A stretch of DNA of 8,147 bases from a bacterium (GTDB lineage Bacteria; JAMCPX01): assembly GCA_021789095.1 (NCBI GenBank), contig JAJYJX010000116.1:1-8147 (forward strand), given 5' to 3'. Both the position numbers and the translations under genes were made by a program. Shown one piece after another: positions 1 through 5,738 of the stretch. How positions within the stretch are numbered: the first letter of the stretch is position 1; each line of letters opens with the position of its first letter. Below the pieces are notes generated by a model. That model ran no database searches and was not told the origin of the DNA. It was given only the letters and a program-made list of their open reading frames with translations.

Positions 1-1630
1 CCCTGCTGTCAGGGGGAACAGGGCACAATGCGACCGGGTTATGTACAGGACATACATGAAAGGTGCCATAGAACAGCAGGAGCACATTGATCTGAAACAG
101 GCTACAGTAACATCCATTATTGCAGAAGAAGACAGGGTAAAGGGCGTAGAAACATCTATAGGTCTTGTTTTTTATGGTAAAACAGTTGTTTTGACAACAG
201 GTACGTTTTTGAACGGGTTGATACATATAGGACTTACAAACTTCTCGGCAGGCAGGGCAGGGGAGCCGCCGTCCATAGGTCTATCAGACAGTTTAAAGCA
301 GCTGGGGTTTACAATAGGTCGGCTCAAAACAGGAACAACACCGCGGCTTGATGCGAAAACCATTGATTTTTCAGAACTTCAACCGCAGAATGGAGATGAT
401 CCGCCCATACCATTTTCTTTTTCCACAGAAAGCATTACAAACCAGCAGGTTGCCTGCTACATGACATATACAAATGAAAAAACGCATGCTGCTATCCTGT
501 CAGGTCTTGATCGTTCACCCCTATACTCAGGTATTATCAAGGGTACTGGTGCAAGGTACTGCCCTTCTATAGAAGACAAGGTGGTAAAATTTAGAGACAA
601 GCCAAGACATCAGATATTTCTTGAACCCGAAGGATACCGGACAAAAGAAGTCTATCCCAATGGTCTTGCGACAAGCCTGCCATACGACATTCAGCTTAAG
701 ATGCTGAGGACGATTAAGGGGCTCGAAATGGTGGAGATCATGCGGCCGGGATATGCGATAGAGTATGATTTTGTAGATCCAACCCAGCTTTATCCCACGC
801 TTGAAACAAAGCTTGTAAAAGGACTGTATCATGCAGGCCAGATAAACGGCACCTCAGGCTATGAGGAGGCAGCTGCGCAGGGGATCGTAGCTGGCATAAA
901 CGCGGCATTGAGGGTCAGGCACAAGGAACCGCTCATAATAACGCGTCAGCAGGCGTACATCGGTGTGCTTGTCGATGACCTTGTAACAAAGGGTACTCAG
1001 GAGCCTTACAGGATGTTTACATCCAGGGCCGAACACAGGCTTATACTCAGAGAAGATAATGCTGATATGCGTTTGTGTGGCATAGGCAGGACCATAGGCT
1101 TATTAAACGAAAAAGACTACGACCTTTTTCTCCGGAAGCAGGAACAGTACAGAGATGTAATGAACAGGCTGCAGACAAGGAAGATCAAAGGCGAACATTT
1201 AAACGGTATACTCAGGCAGGCAGGTTATACTGAAAACTATGACACCATAACCCTTTATCAATTGCTGAAAAGACCAAAAGTAACCATAAAACACCTTGAG
1301 ACAATCGACCCCGGACTCATGCCTGTAGATGGAATGATCAAGGATGCGATAGAGGTCGAGGTAAAATATGACGGATATATTAAAAGAGAAATAGAGTTTA
1401 TAAAAAGATCTGCCAGGCTTGAGGATATATGGATCCCTGACAACTTTAGCTATGCCAGCATTCCGGGGTTATCAACAGAAATAAAAGAAAAACTTAATAG
1501 ATTCAGGCCCGTAACACTGGGTCAGGCATCGCGCATCTCCGGGGTCACGCCTGCAGCAATCGCAATACTCGGTGTTTATATAAAACGATCCAGATCAAAT
1601 CGAACACAACCAGATAGTAAACCCCGTTAG
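1..1630 (+). CDS. mnmG: tRNA uridine-5-carboxymethylaminomethyl synthesis enzyme MnmG (GidA), 5'-truncated by window edge
   Basis: MnmG is the FAD-dependent partner of the GTPase MnmE; together they install the (carboxymethyl)aminomethyl group on C5 of wobble uridine 34 in certain tRNAs, in the cytoplasm. The reading frame is open from base 2, starting [12 protein letters not shown], which matches about residue 90 of E. coli MnmG. Roughly 89 N-terminal residues, including the FAD-binding GxGxxG, therefore lie outside the window, and the ATG at 41 is internal. About 542 residues are visible, giving about 630 in total, the usual family length. Family motifs in order are [30 protein letters not shown] (with the conserved Cys), [62 protein letters not shown] and C-terminal [13 protein letters not shown]. 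No rsmG follows, although that gene often does. The family call is secure. Confidence 0.97.
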   Translation, partial: PAVRGNRAQCDRVMYRTYMKGAIEQQEHIDLKQATVTSIIAEEDRVKGVETSIGLVFYGKTVVLTTGTFLNGLIHIGLTNFSAGRAGEPPSIGLSDSLKQLGFTIGRLKTGTTPRLDAKTIDFSELQPQNGDDPPIPFSFSTESITNQQVACYMTYTNEKTHAAILSGLDRSPLYSGIIKGTGARYCPSIEDKVVKFRDKPRHQIFLEPEGYRTKEVYPNGLATSLPYDIQLKMLRTIKGLEMVEIMRPGYAIEYDFVDPTQLYPTLETKLVKGLYHAGQINGTSGYEEAAAQGIVAGINAALRVRHKEPLIITRQQAYIGVLVDDLVTKGTQEPYRMFTSRAEHRLILREDNADMRLCGIGRTIGLLNEKDYDLFLRKQEQYRDVMNRLQTRKIKGEHLNGILRQAGYTENYDTITLYQLLKRPKVTIKHLETIDPGLMPVDGMIKDAIEVEVKYDGYIKREIEFIKRSARLEDIWIPDNFSYASIPGLSTEIKEKLNRFRPVTLGQASRISGVTPAAIAILGVYIKRSRSNRTQPDSKPR

Positions 1631-1669
1631 AAGTGGCGCGCAGGCCCGCCCTTTCTATAAAGAATTAAA

Positions 1670-1687
1670 ATTTATATAATTATAAAT
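1670..1687. promoter_or_regulatory. AT-rich palindrome upstream of the csp promoter (UP-element-like)
   Basis: ATTTATA, a 4-base spacer TAAT, then TATAAAT form a perfect inverted repeat in a stretch almost free of G and C, ending five bases before the -35 hexamer of the cold-shock gene. The position and composition fit an UP element contacted by the RNA polymerase alpha C-terminal domain. The symmetry could equally mark a regulator site. The inference rests on position only. Confidence 0.4.
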
Positions 1688-1692
1688 AGTTG

Positions 1693-1720
1693 TTGACATT
1701 TGTTTTAATATCCCTATATT
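1693..1720 (+). promoter_or_regulatory. Sigma-70-type promoter of the cold-shock gene
   Basis: A consensus -35 TTGACA (1693-1698) is followed after 16 bases by a -10 TATATT (1715-1720). Transcription should start near 1727, giving an untranslated leader of about 43 bases. That is much shorter than the roughly 160-base thermosensing leader of E. coli cspA. This is the best promoter match in the window. Confidence 0.75.
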
Positions 1721-1731
1721 AGTAGGTATTC

Positions 1732-1744
1732 CCATCATTGATGG
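1732..1744. promoter_or_regulatory. Small palindrome in the csp leader, possible operator
   Basis: CCATCA, one base, TGATGG is a perfect 6-bp inverted repeat lying just downstream of the predicted transcription start and ahead of the ribosome binding site. With a one-base spacer it cannot fold fully as RNA, although a 4-bp stem with a 5-base loop is possible. It is more natural as a DNA-binding site for a dimeric protein. It may also be a chance match. Confidence 0.25.
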
Positions 1745-1769
1745 ACTACGAAAGGAGGGTAGGAATTTG

Positions 1770-1970
1770 ATGGCAAGTGGTAAAGTAAAATGGTTCAGTG
1801 ACGCCAAAGGTTATGGTTTCATTGAACAGGATAATGGCCAGGACATATTTGTCCATTATTCAGCAATCCAGGGAGACGGATTCAAGTCTCTAAAGGCAGG
1901 AGATCAAGTTAGTTTTGAGGTAGTATCAGGTCCCAAGGGACCGCAGGCTTCAAAGGTTACAAAAGCTTAA
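1770..1970 (+). CDS. Cold-shock domain protein (CspA family)
   Basis: This small single-domain nucleic-acid-binding protein of 66 residues has the usual CspA-family size. It would bind single-stranded RNA or DNA in the cytoplasm and act as an RNA chaperone. It opens MASGKVKWF, followed by the RNP1 motif KGYGFI (residues 13-18) and the RNP2 motif DIFVHY (25-30), the aromatic surface that stacks on bases. The C-terminal part, including [10 protein letters not shown], completes the five-stranded OB barrel. The start chosen is the ATG at 1770, which gives the standard N-terminus. A TTG directly before it at 1767 is closer to ideal spacing (8 bases versus 11) from the strong AAAGGAGGG Shine-Dalgarno at 1751-1759, so a one-residue longer form is possible. 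The gene has its own promoter and terminator and is monocistronic. The exact paralogue (cspA, cspC, etc.) cannot be told from the sequence. Confidence 0.96.
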   Translation: MASGKVKWFSDAKGYGFIEQDNGQDIFVHYSAIQGDGFKSLKAGDQVSFEVVSGPKGPQASKVTKA

Positions 1971-2013
1971 GTTATTAAGTTAGATTTCAAGGCCTTTTAA
2001 AATAAGGTTACAG

Positions 2014-2041
2014 CCCAGTCCTCTACGGACTGGGTTTTTTT
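2014..2041 (+). terminator. Intrinsic terminator of the cold-shock gene
   Basis: A perfect 8-bp stem, CCCAGTCC (2014-2021) with GGACTGGG (2027-2034), encloses a 5-base loop and is followed at once by seven T residues (2035-2041). This is a textbook Rho-independent terminator 43 bases after the csp stop codon. It isolates csp from the permease genes. Confidence 0.93.
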
Positions 2042-2137
2042 ATCCGCTTTTTTGTGAACCTGAAAATGCATAAAGGAGGGTTGTCTGTCCTTATTGCATT
2101 TTTGGGATTTAAAGCATTTTCTGGATCATCATCATCT

Positions 2138-2146
2138 TGATATAAG
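2138..2146 (+). promoter_or_regulatory. Possible extended -10 promoter for the permease pair
   Basis: TGATATAAG fits an extended -10 (TGn then TATAAG at 2141-2146) about 30 bases ahead of the OppB-like start codon. The -35 region opposite it (TTTCTG near 2118-2123, 17-base spacing) is poor. Because the csp terminator lies upstream, the permeases need some promoter between 2042 and 2176. This is the best candidate seen, but it is weak. Confidence 0.3.
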
Positions 2147-2176
2147 AAACAAATCATGTTTTAACCTATCATTGTT

Positions 2177-3148
2177 ATGCTTATAAGATTTATTATTAAA
2201 AGAGTACTTCTCATGATACCCGTTATGCTCGGAATCACGTTTATTTCTTTTGTTATTATTTCGCTTGCGCCCGGTAATATACTTTCTTCATTGAAGATGA
2301 ATCCGTACATCTCAGAAAAAACGATCAACATGATGGAACAGGCATACGGGTTAAACAAGCCATTGACAGAGCGGTATGTGCTCTGGTTGTGGCAGGTGCT
2401 TCACCTGAACCTTGGCATAAGTATATATTATCATGCCTCGGTTATGCGCCTTATCATGTCAAGGGCAATGAATACACTTATACTCTCTGTTTCGGTAATA
2501 CTTGTTTCATGGCTGTGTGCGCTGCCAGCCGGTATCGTATCCGGTATAAAAGAAGGCAGCTATTTTGACAGGGTAATTGGTCTGTTCAGCTATTTAGGCA
2601 TATCCATACCGGCGTTTTTTCTTGCATTCATTCTGCTTTTGATAACAGCACAAACAGGCATACTGCCTACAGGCGGAACAACGAGCCCGCTTTATGGACT
2701 GTTAAGCCCCGCTGACAAGCTGTACGACAGGTTGATACATCTTATAATGCCAGTAGCTGCTCTTGCAGTACCGCAGACAGCTTTATACATAAGGCTCATA
2801 AGGGCCAACATTATCGAAATAAAACGCTCCGAATTCGTAACGGCAACAGCGGCGCGCGGTGTTAAACGATCAAAGGTGATCTATGTGCATGTATTGAAAA
2901 ACGCTATCAATCCCTTTATCACACTTGCTGGCTATGATTTTGCAAGCCTGCTCGGCGGCGCTGCGCTTGTCGAAACCATTCTAAACTTACAGGGACTCGG
3001 AACTCTGCTGTTGAAGGCCGTGATGTCAATGGATGTGTTTCTTATTATGGGCAATATACTTATTGGAGCCTGCATGCTTCTGATAGGCAATCTGGTTGCA
3101 GACATAGCGCTTATTTATGTCGACCCCAGAATAAAGTCACGGGTATGA
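2177..3148 (+). CDS. Peptide/nickel-type ABC transporter permease, OppB/DppB family
   Basis: This inner-membrane permease subunit belongs to the oligopeptide/dipeptide/nickel ABC importer family and would pair with an OppC-type partner and two ATPases. Its 323 residues match the family length. It opens with the typical basic residue-hydrophobic start MLIRFIIKRVLLMIP (first helix about 9-30), then a periplasmic segment containing APGN and the YGLNKPLTERY motif. Further helices lie near 100-124, 136-158, 188-206, 245-267 and 287-315. The cytoplasmic EAA loop that docks on the ATPase is at about 219-243 (EFVTATAARGVKRSKV). The C-terminal half has VETILNLQGLG, the usual VETIFxxPGLG signature. The ATG at 2177 has no clear Shine-Dalgarno; a strong one (2072-2080) lies too far upstream. 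The gene overlaps the next by ATGA. Substrate (peptide, nickel or other) cannot be assigned, because no binding-protein gene is in view. Confidence 0.93.
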   Translation: MLIRFIIKRVLLMIPVMLGITFISFVIISLAPGNILSSLKMNPYISEKTINMMEQAYGLNKPLTERYVLWLWQVLHLNLGISIYYHASVMRLIMSRAMNTLILSVSVILVSWLCALPAGIVSGIKEGSYFDRVIGLFSYLGISIPAFFLAFILLLITAQTGILPTGGTTSPLYGLLSPADKLYDRLIHLIMPVAALAVPQTALYIRLIRANIIEIKRSEFVTATAARGVKRSKVIYVHVLKNAINPFITLAGYDFASLLGGAALVETILNLQGLGTLLLKAVMSMDVFLIMGNILIGACMLLIGNLVADIALIYVDPRIKSRV

Positions 3149-4161
3149 GCAGACCGTTAAAAATAATTTCAAACCCTTCGGTCTTTATCGCTGGAGCAGT
3201 ATTGTTTTTACTTTATATGAGCGCAGTTTTTGCCCCTTTCATAGCGCCATACCCGTACAAGTTGCAGAACAGGGCGTATCCGAATGCACCTCCAACATCG
3301 ATTCATATAACGGTGACCGTGAATGGTAAGACAGCATTTGTGCGTCCATACATTTATAGATACGCATTATCAGACATTCACAGCCAGACATACAGAGAGG
3401 TAAAAGACAGACGTTATCCCATAGAATTTTTTGCAAAAGGGAAACTGTTTTATGTAAAAGGTGCTGAAATCCATTTGCTGGGGACAGATCCTCTTGGCAG
3501 GGATTACTTCTCAAGGCTTGTTTACGGCGGAAGGATAAGCCTTTTTATCGGGCTTATCGGTGTTGGCATAAGCTTTGGTATAGGCATTGTTATAGGTACA
3601 CTTTCCGGTTATCTTGGCGGTATTGTCGATGTCTTTATCATGAGGCTTACCGAGATTATAATGTCACTGCCTACATTTTATTTCTTACTCACCCTCGCAG
3701 TAATAATACCTGCGGGCGTAAGCTCATCAACAACATTTATGCTTATTATTGTAATACTGAGTTTTATAGGATGGGCAAGCTTTGCAAGGGTTATCAGGGG
3801 CATGGTACTGAGCCTGAAGGAGCGGGATTTTATTAATGCATCCAGGGCTTACGGGGATTCAATATGGGGCATTGTACGCAAACAGCTTATACCGAATCTT
3901 ATGTATTATACTATTGTCTCGGTCACACTGTCCATACCCGGGTACATTATAAGTGAATCAGCACTGAGCATGCTCGGCCTCGGCATAAGGGAACCCGATG
4001 TCAGCTGGGGAAATATGCTGAGTGAGGCGACGAATATAGAGGCGCTTACATCAAGACCATGGGTGCTCTCGTCCGGCATATGTATCATTATTACAATCCT
4101 GTGTCTGAATATTATAGGAGACTATCTGCGAGCCAGGATAGATCCGCACATAAATGTGTAA
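3145..4161 (+). CDS. Peptide/nickel-type ABC transporter permease, OppC/DppC family with long periplasmic loop
   Basis: This is the partner permease of the preceding gene, started by an ATGA overlap that implies translational coupling. It has 338 residues, longer than the roughly 280-300 of plain DppC/OppC. The first helix (about 12-33) is followed by a loop of about 75 residues (36-110) containing PPTSIHITV, RPYIYRY and RYPIEFF. A related PPTxIH...RPFVY...YPIxFF loop is known to me in a subset of OppC proteins from thermophiles and delta-proteobacteria. The hallmark LLGTDPLGRDYFSRLVYGGR follows (111-130). The transmembrane core has the EAA loop at about 228-251 (DFINASRAYGDSIWGIV), then ESALSMLGLGIREPDVSWGNML and the C-terminal LRARIDPHINV. 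No ATPase genes (OppD/OppF type) follow, so these must be encoded elsewhere. The family call is firm and the substrate unknown. Confidence 0.93.
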   Translation: MSRPLKIISNPSVFIAGAVLFLLYMSAVFAPFIAPYPYKLQNRAYPNAPPTSIHITVTVNGKTAFVRPYIYRYALSDIHSQTYREVKDRRYPIEFFAKGKLFYVKGAEIHLLGTDPLGRDYFSRLVYGGRISLFIGLIGVGISFGIGIVIGTLSGYLGGIVDVFIMRLTEIIMSLPTFYFLLTLAVIIPAGVSSSTTFMLIIVILSFIGWASFARVIRGMVLSLKERDFINASRAYGDSIWGIVRKQLIPNLMYYTIVSVTLSIPGYIISESALSMLGLGIREPDVSWGNMLSEATNIEALTSRPWVLSSGICIIITILCLNIIGDYLRARIDPHINV

Positions 4162-4203
4162 ACCCTGTTATTCCGCCAAAGGCGCATCAGCTATATCTTA
4201 GGT

Positions 4204-4246
4204 GGATCGCACGACCCATCCTCCGGATGGGTGCCCCGAGCGAACC
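4204..4246. other. Structured hairpin element downstream of the OppC-like gene
   Basis: An inner 7-bp stem, CCCATCC (4215-4221) with GGATGGG (4225-4231) around a 3-base TCC loop, sits within an outer stem GGATCGC (4204-4210) with GCGAACC (4240-4246) that has one A-A mismatch. The asymmetric internal loop between them is ACGA against TGCCCCGA. No T-run follows, so it is not an intrinsic terminator. I do not recognise a known riboswitch class. It could be a REP-like element, a 3'-end stabiliser of the permease mRNA, or an undescribed structured RNA. Confidence 0.45.
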
Positions 4247-4350
4247 AGCAAACTGCCTTATTACAATTTTTGGCTCAAATCATCTGACTGAAAAACACAG
4301 ACCTTTCCAACGGAGGAACCCCCCCCGATAAACATAATATACATAAAAAA

Positions 4351-4379
4351 TTGCAAATATGAATAAAATTAAGTATACA
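4351..4379 (+). promoter_or_regulatory. Putative sigma-70 promoter of the two-component operon
   Basis: TTGCAA (4351-4356) and TATACA (4374-4379) are spaced by 17 bases, about 50 bases ahead of the kinase start codon. The surrounding DNA is very AT-rich, so chance matches are more likely than usual. The overlap of its -10 with a perfect inverted repeat makes it more credible as a regulated promoter. Confidence 0.45.
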
Positions 4380-4396
4380 CAACAATATGTATACTT
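4371..4396. promoter_or_regulatory. Perfect inverted repeat, likely operator ahead of the kinase operon
   Basis: AAGTATAC (4371-4378) and GTATACTT (4389-4396) are exact inverted copies with a 10-base spacer. The left half covers the -10 of the putative promoter and the right half falls about at the start site, a classic repressor geometry. A run of five T (4395-4399) closes the repeat, so a weak intrinsic terminator for the upstream permease transcript is the main alternative. The all-AT-rich stem makes efficient termination doubtful. Confidence 0.45.
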
Positions 4397-4427
4397 TTTG
4401 CACATGTCTGTGTAATAAATATTCTAT

Positions 4428-5738
4428 ATGAGTGGGCTGATGGGCGCAGAGCATAACAAGAACATTGTGGAGAATATTGTCGAGCATTTGCCGAGCGGCG
4501 TCATTTACATGGATGTGGAAGGAAAGATCCTTTTGTTCAATCCCGGAATGGAAGAAATAACAGGCATAAACGCCAGAGAAATCGTAAACAAGCCGGTGGA
4601 TGCTTTTATAAGACGGATAAATTTATCAGGTTTTGATTATAAAGACGTTATAAAGAATGCAGTGGTGAAAAAGAGGATAAACAGCTTCGGAGTGCTTCCG
4701 GACGGGAAAGAGGTATATCTTGGATTTACGATAGCCCCTGTAACAGATGCAAACAATATGGTTGAGGGCATTATAGCAATATTTGCAGATCTCACGCAGA
4801 TAAGAAAAATGGAAGAAACCCAGCGCCGCATGGCACACTTTGCAATGATAGGGGAGATGTCTGCAAGACTTGCGCACGAAATAAAAAATCCGCTGGCAAG
4901 TATTATAATAGGTATACAGTTGTTTAAAAAGCAGAATGCAAGCGTAAAAAATACACAGTACCTTGATATGATCATTTCTGAAATCCAGAGGATAGATGAT
5001 CTTATCAAGGACCTGCTTGTATACTCAAAGAAAACAGTGCCGCATATGACCTATGTAAATGTTCCAGCAGTTGTAAACAATGTACTCAATATTATGGAAC
5101 CAACGCTCCAGCAATACAATATAAAAGTTAAGAAGCACGTACAGGAATATAATATACTGGGAATCATTGTAGACGAAACGGCTATTCATCAGGCACTCAT
5201 AAACATTCTGAATAATGCAATTGATGCGATGCCAAAAGGAGGAACACTTACAATAGACATAAGTTCTGTAAATTCGTCGGGAAGAGCAGGAATAGAAGAT
5301 AACAATAAGGACATCTGTAAATATCCAGAACAGGAGCTTGTAAAAATAGATATAGAGGATACCGGCATCGGGATTCCAGAAACGTATATTGATAATATAT
5401 TTACACCGTTTTTCTCAACAAAGGCACAGGGCACAGGGCTTGGACTGAGTATTGTTAAGAACATCATAGAGGAGAACATGGGAAAGATAGATGTTACCAG
5501 CAGCAAGGGAAAGGGAACAGTATTTACACTGCGCTTTTTAAAAGGCAAAAGGAAAAGATGTTATGAAGCCATATATTGTCCGGAAAATGAAAAAGAAAAA
5601 TGCGAGGCCTATTTAAAAACCGACATATACAGGTGCTTCAGGTACAGGGATCTCATGATCGGGTGCCGTAATATCGTATGTACAGACTGTGAAATATACA
5701 CACAGGGGATAATAAATGAATATCCTTATAATCGATGA
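4428..5738 (+). CDS. Cytoplasmic PAS-domain sensor histidine kinase with Cys-rich C-terminal tail
   Basis: This is the sensor half of a two-component pair, 436 residues with no membrane helix or signal peptide, so it should sense a cytoplasmic cue. Domains are an N-terminal PAS (about 10-125, with GVIYMDVEGKILLFNPG and ending IIAIFADLTQ), then HisKA with the phospho-acceptor His150 in ARLAHEIKNPLASI. The HATPase_c domain follows with an N-box around 259-263 (INILNNAIDAM), G1 DTGIGIP (311-317), F-box FTPFFST and G2 GTGLGLS. After the kinase fold ends near residue 370, a 65-residue tail carries seven cysteines (378, 384, 392, 403, 413, 418, 421), described under findings. The start ATG at 4428 has no good Shine-Dalgarno; an in-frame ATG at 4440 is an equally plausible start. 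The gene overlaps the response regulator by 23 bases, so they are co-transcribed. It is of the soluble NtrB/AtoS-like type; the specific stimulus is unknown. Confidence 0.95.
   Translation: MSGLMGAEHNKNIVENIVEHLPSGVIYMDVEGKILLFNPGMEEITGINAREIVNKPVDAFIRRINLSGFDYKDVIKNAVVKKRINSFGVLPDGKEVYLGFTIAPVTDANNMVEGIIAIFADLTQIRKMEETQRRMAHFAMIGEMSARLAHEIKNPLASIIIGIQLFKKQNASVKNTQYLDMIISEIQRIDDLIKDLLVYSKKTVPHMTYVNVPAVVNNVLNIMEPTLQQYNIKVKKHVQEYNILGIIVDETAIHQALINILNNAIDAMPKGGTLTIDISSVNSSGRAGIEDNNKDICKYPEQELVKIDIEDTGIGIPETYIDNIFTPFFSTKAQGTGLGLSIVKNIIEENMGKIDVTSSKGKGTVFTLRFLKGKRKRCYEAIYCPENEKEKCEAYLKTDIYRCFRYRDLMIGCRNIVCTDCEIYTQGIINEYPYNR

Noticed and set aside
1634-1650. Possible terminator after mnmG (GGCG...CGCC)
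   Set aside because: Only 4 bp of stem and no proper T-run. The transcript may end elsewhere or by Rho.
2095-2106. 12-base direct match TGCATTTTTGGG between the csp-permease gap and 7341-7352
   Set aside because: Low-complexity T-rich sequence with no clear continued alignment, so it is probably chance.
4059-4331. Plus-strand 90-codon frame overlapping the end of the OppC-like gene
   Set aside because: Most of its first part is an out-of-frame shadow of the permease, and the rest crosses the hairpin element and a poly-C run. There is no family resemblance.
4360-4416. 18-codon ORF (MNKIKYTQQYVYFLHMSV) ahead of the kinase, possible leader peptide
   Set aside because: It has no Shine-Dalgarno, starts upstream of the predicted transcription start, and its codons are just the inverted repeat and AT-rich DNA.
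4398-4425. Second promoter-like pair TTGCAC-N16-TATTCT close to the kinase start; also tested as a sigma-54 site
   Set aside because: The -10 would end two bases before the start codon, and the sequence lacks the GG and GC pairs at -24/-12 required for sigma-54.
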